Of a stretch of DNA of 37,967 bases, positions 36,725-37,967 are shown piece by piece. Position numbers and translations under genes: made by a program. The notes beneath the pieces were generated by a model that worked only from the letters and a program-made list of their open reading frames with translations, made no database searches and was not told where the DNA came from. Each line of letters starts with the position of its first letter. Position 1 is the stretch's first letter. This DNA comes from Polaromonas sp. (GTDB lineage Bacteria; Pseudomonadota; Gammaproteobacteria; Burkholderiales; Burkholderiaceae_C), in the NCBI GenBank assembly GCA_021731285.1, contig JAKFXR010000078.1, positions 1-37,967 on the forward strand, read 5' to 3'.

Positions 36725-37693
36725 TTACTTGGAGATGATGGTCAGCAGCTCTTCACGCGTGGTGGGGTCGGCCATGTACTTGCCGTAGAGCGGGCTCATG
36801 CGGCGCACCATGGGGGATACGTCGCGTGGCTTGACAAATTTGGAGCCCTGCTTGGTGGTGTTCTCCAGCGCGGTGGCCACGCGGTTGGTCCACAGGGCGC
36901 GCATCAGCGTGGCTGACTTCAGACCGGCTTGCCGGAAGGCGGTTTTATCGTCAGCGCTGAGCTTGTCCCACAGCTTGGTGGACACCACCAGCGCTTCGGC
37001 CGACACCACGTGGTTGGTCACATAGACGTGTTTGGCAACCTTGTAGTGGCCGGTGGACTCGTACGACGGCATGTTGTTCTCGGCGCAGTCCACCTTGCCC
37101 TCTTGCAGCGCGGCCAGCACGTCCTTGAAAGGCAGGGCCACCGGCTTGGCGTCCATCAGCTTGATCATCTCCAGGTAAATCTCTGACTGCTGCACACGGA
37201 TGTTGGAGCCCGCCAGGTCCTTGACGGTGTTGATGGGCTTGCCGCAATAGAAGGAGCGGCCGCCGCCGTCGTACCAGCCCAGCACCACAAAGCCTGCAGT
37301 TTTGAGGTTGGCCGCAAAACGCTCGCCCAGCTTGCCGTCCAGGTGACGGAACATGTGGGCCGAGTCGACGAACAAAAACGGCAGGTTCAGCACCTTGATG
37401 CCGGGCACGGCATCGGACAGCGGGCCAGAGCTGAACTCGGCAATGTCAATCTCGCCGGTCTTGAGCATCTGCACGGCCTTGGGCTGGTCACCGAGGGAGC
37501 CGTTGGAGAAAATCTCGATCTGGTAGCGGTTGTTGGTGGCTTTGCCTACCTGCTCGGCAAAACTTTTCATGGCCTCGGTCACAGGGTAGCCGTCGGGGTG
37601 GATGTTCCACGCGCGCAGCTTTGTCTGGGCCATGGCGGCGCCTGCACCCAAAGCGAGTGAAAGGCATAAAAGGGTCTTGGTGAAAGTTCGCAT
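36725..37693 (-). CDS. TRAP transporter substrate-binding protein (DctP family)
   Basis: 322 residues from the ATG at 37693 with AGGAG 6 bases upstream. A signal peptide (KTLLCLSLALGAGAAMAQ) leads into a DctP fold: KLRAWNIHPDGYPVTEAMKS, NRYQIEIFSNGSLGDQPKAV and KDLAGSNIRVQQSEIYLEM. The conserved Arg of NIRVQQ is the usual carboxylate anchor, so the ligand is probably an organic or aromatic acid. No dctQ or dctM membrane genes are next to it in the window, and the gene downstream is convergent. Confidence 0.92.
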   Translation of the reverse strand: MRTFTKTLLCLSLALGAGAAMAQTKLRAWNIHPDGYPVTEAMKSFAEQVGKATNNRYQIEIFSNGSLGDQPKAVQMLKTGEIDIAEFSSGPLSDAVPGIKVLNLPFLFVDSAHMFRHLDGKLGERFAANLKTAGFVVLGWYDGGGRSFYCGKPINTVKDLAGSNIRVQQSEIYLEMIKLMDAKPVALPFKDVLAALQEGKVDCAENNMPSYESTGHYKVAKHVYVTNHVVSAEALVVSTKLWDKLSADDKTAFRQAGLKSATLMRALWTNRVATALENTTKQGSKFVKPRDVSPMVRRMSPLYGKYMADPTTREELLTIISK

Positions 37694-37967
37694 GTTTGTC
37701 TCCTGTTTTGTTGAATAAAAGAGTGATTGACGGCGGGTACACACGTGCCTCTCCAGAACGGCCTCCCGCCGGAGGTCGCTCACCTGGTTTTTTTGGGGGG
37801 TTTTTAGTAGGGCCTGTTCACGCTATGGATGCGAGTGCGAACGCGGTTAAAACAGCGCCAATCTAGGCGCGCGACGACGCTCAGCCTGGGCGGCTGGGCT
37901 AGGAGCGCAACAACGAGTGGCGTTGTTTAACCACGTTCCCTCCGGGTTGCGGCCAAAAAGGCCATGC
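37694..37967. other. Non-coding end of the window, hairpin-rich
   Basis: This 274-bp stretch upstream of the TRAP gene has no convincing gene on either strand; stops occur in all frames. It holds the hairpin GACCTCCGGCGGGAGGC on the minus strand (about 37758-37774), a G/T-rich run GGTTTTTTTGGGGGGTTTTT, and GGCCAAAAAGGCC near the very end. The promoter of the TRAP gene should be here. The part from 37806 looks like a dispersed repeat, but only one copy is in view. Confidence 0.4.

Overview
The window looks like a chromosomal segment of a betaproteobacterium, most likely a member of the Comamonadaceae (Rhodoferax/Polaromonas/Acidovorax-like). This is inferred from the high G+C content, the RpoD type, the Bug-type (TctC) binding protein, the protocatechuate 4,5-cleavage genes of Comamonas pmd type, and dispersed intergenic hairpins built on GATAGC/GCTATC. 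I had no database, so family names rest on motifs and recalled homologues.

Layout. (1) 2-2161: the 3' part of rpoD, followed by a strong terminator. (2) 2296-13162: protocatechuate 4,5-cleavage region. A minus-strand operon runs modA-like, pmdE, pmdF, pmdD, pmdA, pmdB, pmdC, aldo/keto reductase, alpha/beta hydrolase (12120 down to 4593). A divergent LysR gene (pmdR candidate, 12230-13162) flanks it. A second pair of LigA/LigB-type dioxygenase subunits (2296-3527) lies beyond, with its own divergent LysR gene (3599-4555). (3) 13338-22116, minus strand: gntR (VanR-like), two tandem livK-type binding proteins (one interrupted by an in-frame TAG), livH, livM, livG, livF, a tctC/Bug protein and a DUF1932-type dehydrogenase. 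(4) 22314-25556, plus strand: vanA, vanB and a MetE-C-terminal-like protein, ending in a clear terminator. (5) 25636-27600: an orphan winged-helix regulator with an 11-bp inverted repeat at its promoter, a TlpA/ScsD-like thioredoxin protein, and a frameshifted DUF1801 remnant. (6) 27610-33969, minus strand: a restriction-modification island with less G+C-rich sequence. It holds a 44-codon leader ORF, hsdR, a fused hsdM-hsdS gene and a PD-(D/E)XK protein. (7) 34151-37693: a glutathione S-transferase, a ProX-ProW fusion and a TRAP binding protein.

How the genes work together. The van and pmd parts form a lignin-aromatic route. VanAB would demethylate vanillate to protocatechuate. PmdAB cleaves it at 4,5, PmdC oxidises the semialdehyde to 2-pyrone-4,6-dicarboxylate, PmdD opens the lactone, PmdE hydrates oxalomesaconate and PmdF cleaves to pyruvate plus oxaloacetate. 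The liv transporter between the two sets, with its VanR-like regulator, is a candidate aromatic-acid uptake system. Two TGTATACA palindromes between gntR and vanA are the best operator candidates.

Points most worth a second look: the unusual R-M operon (leader peptide, fused M-S, extra nuclease, nested palindrome between hsdR and hsdMS), the second LigAB pair, the amber-interrupted livK, and the signal-less ModA-like protein at the head of the pmd operon. No tRNA, rRNA, CRISPR array or intact insertion sequence was seen.
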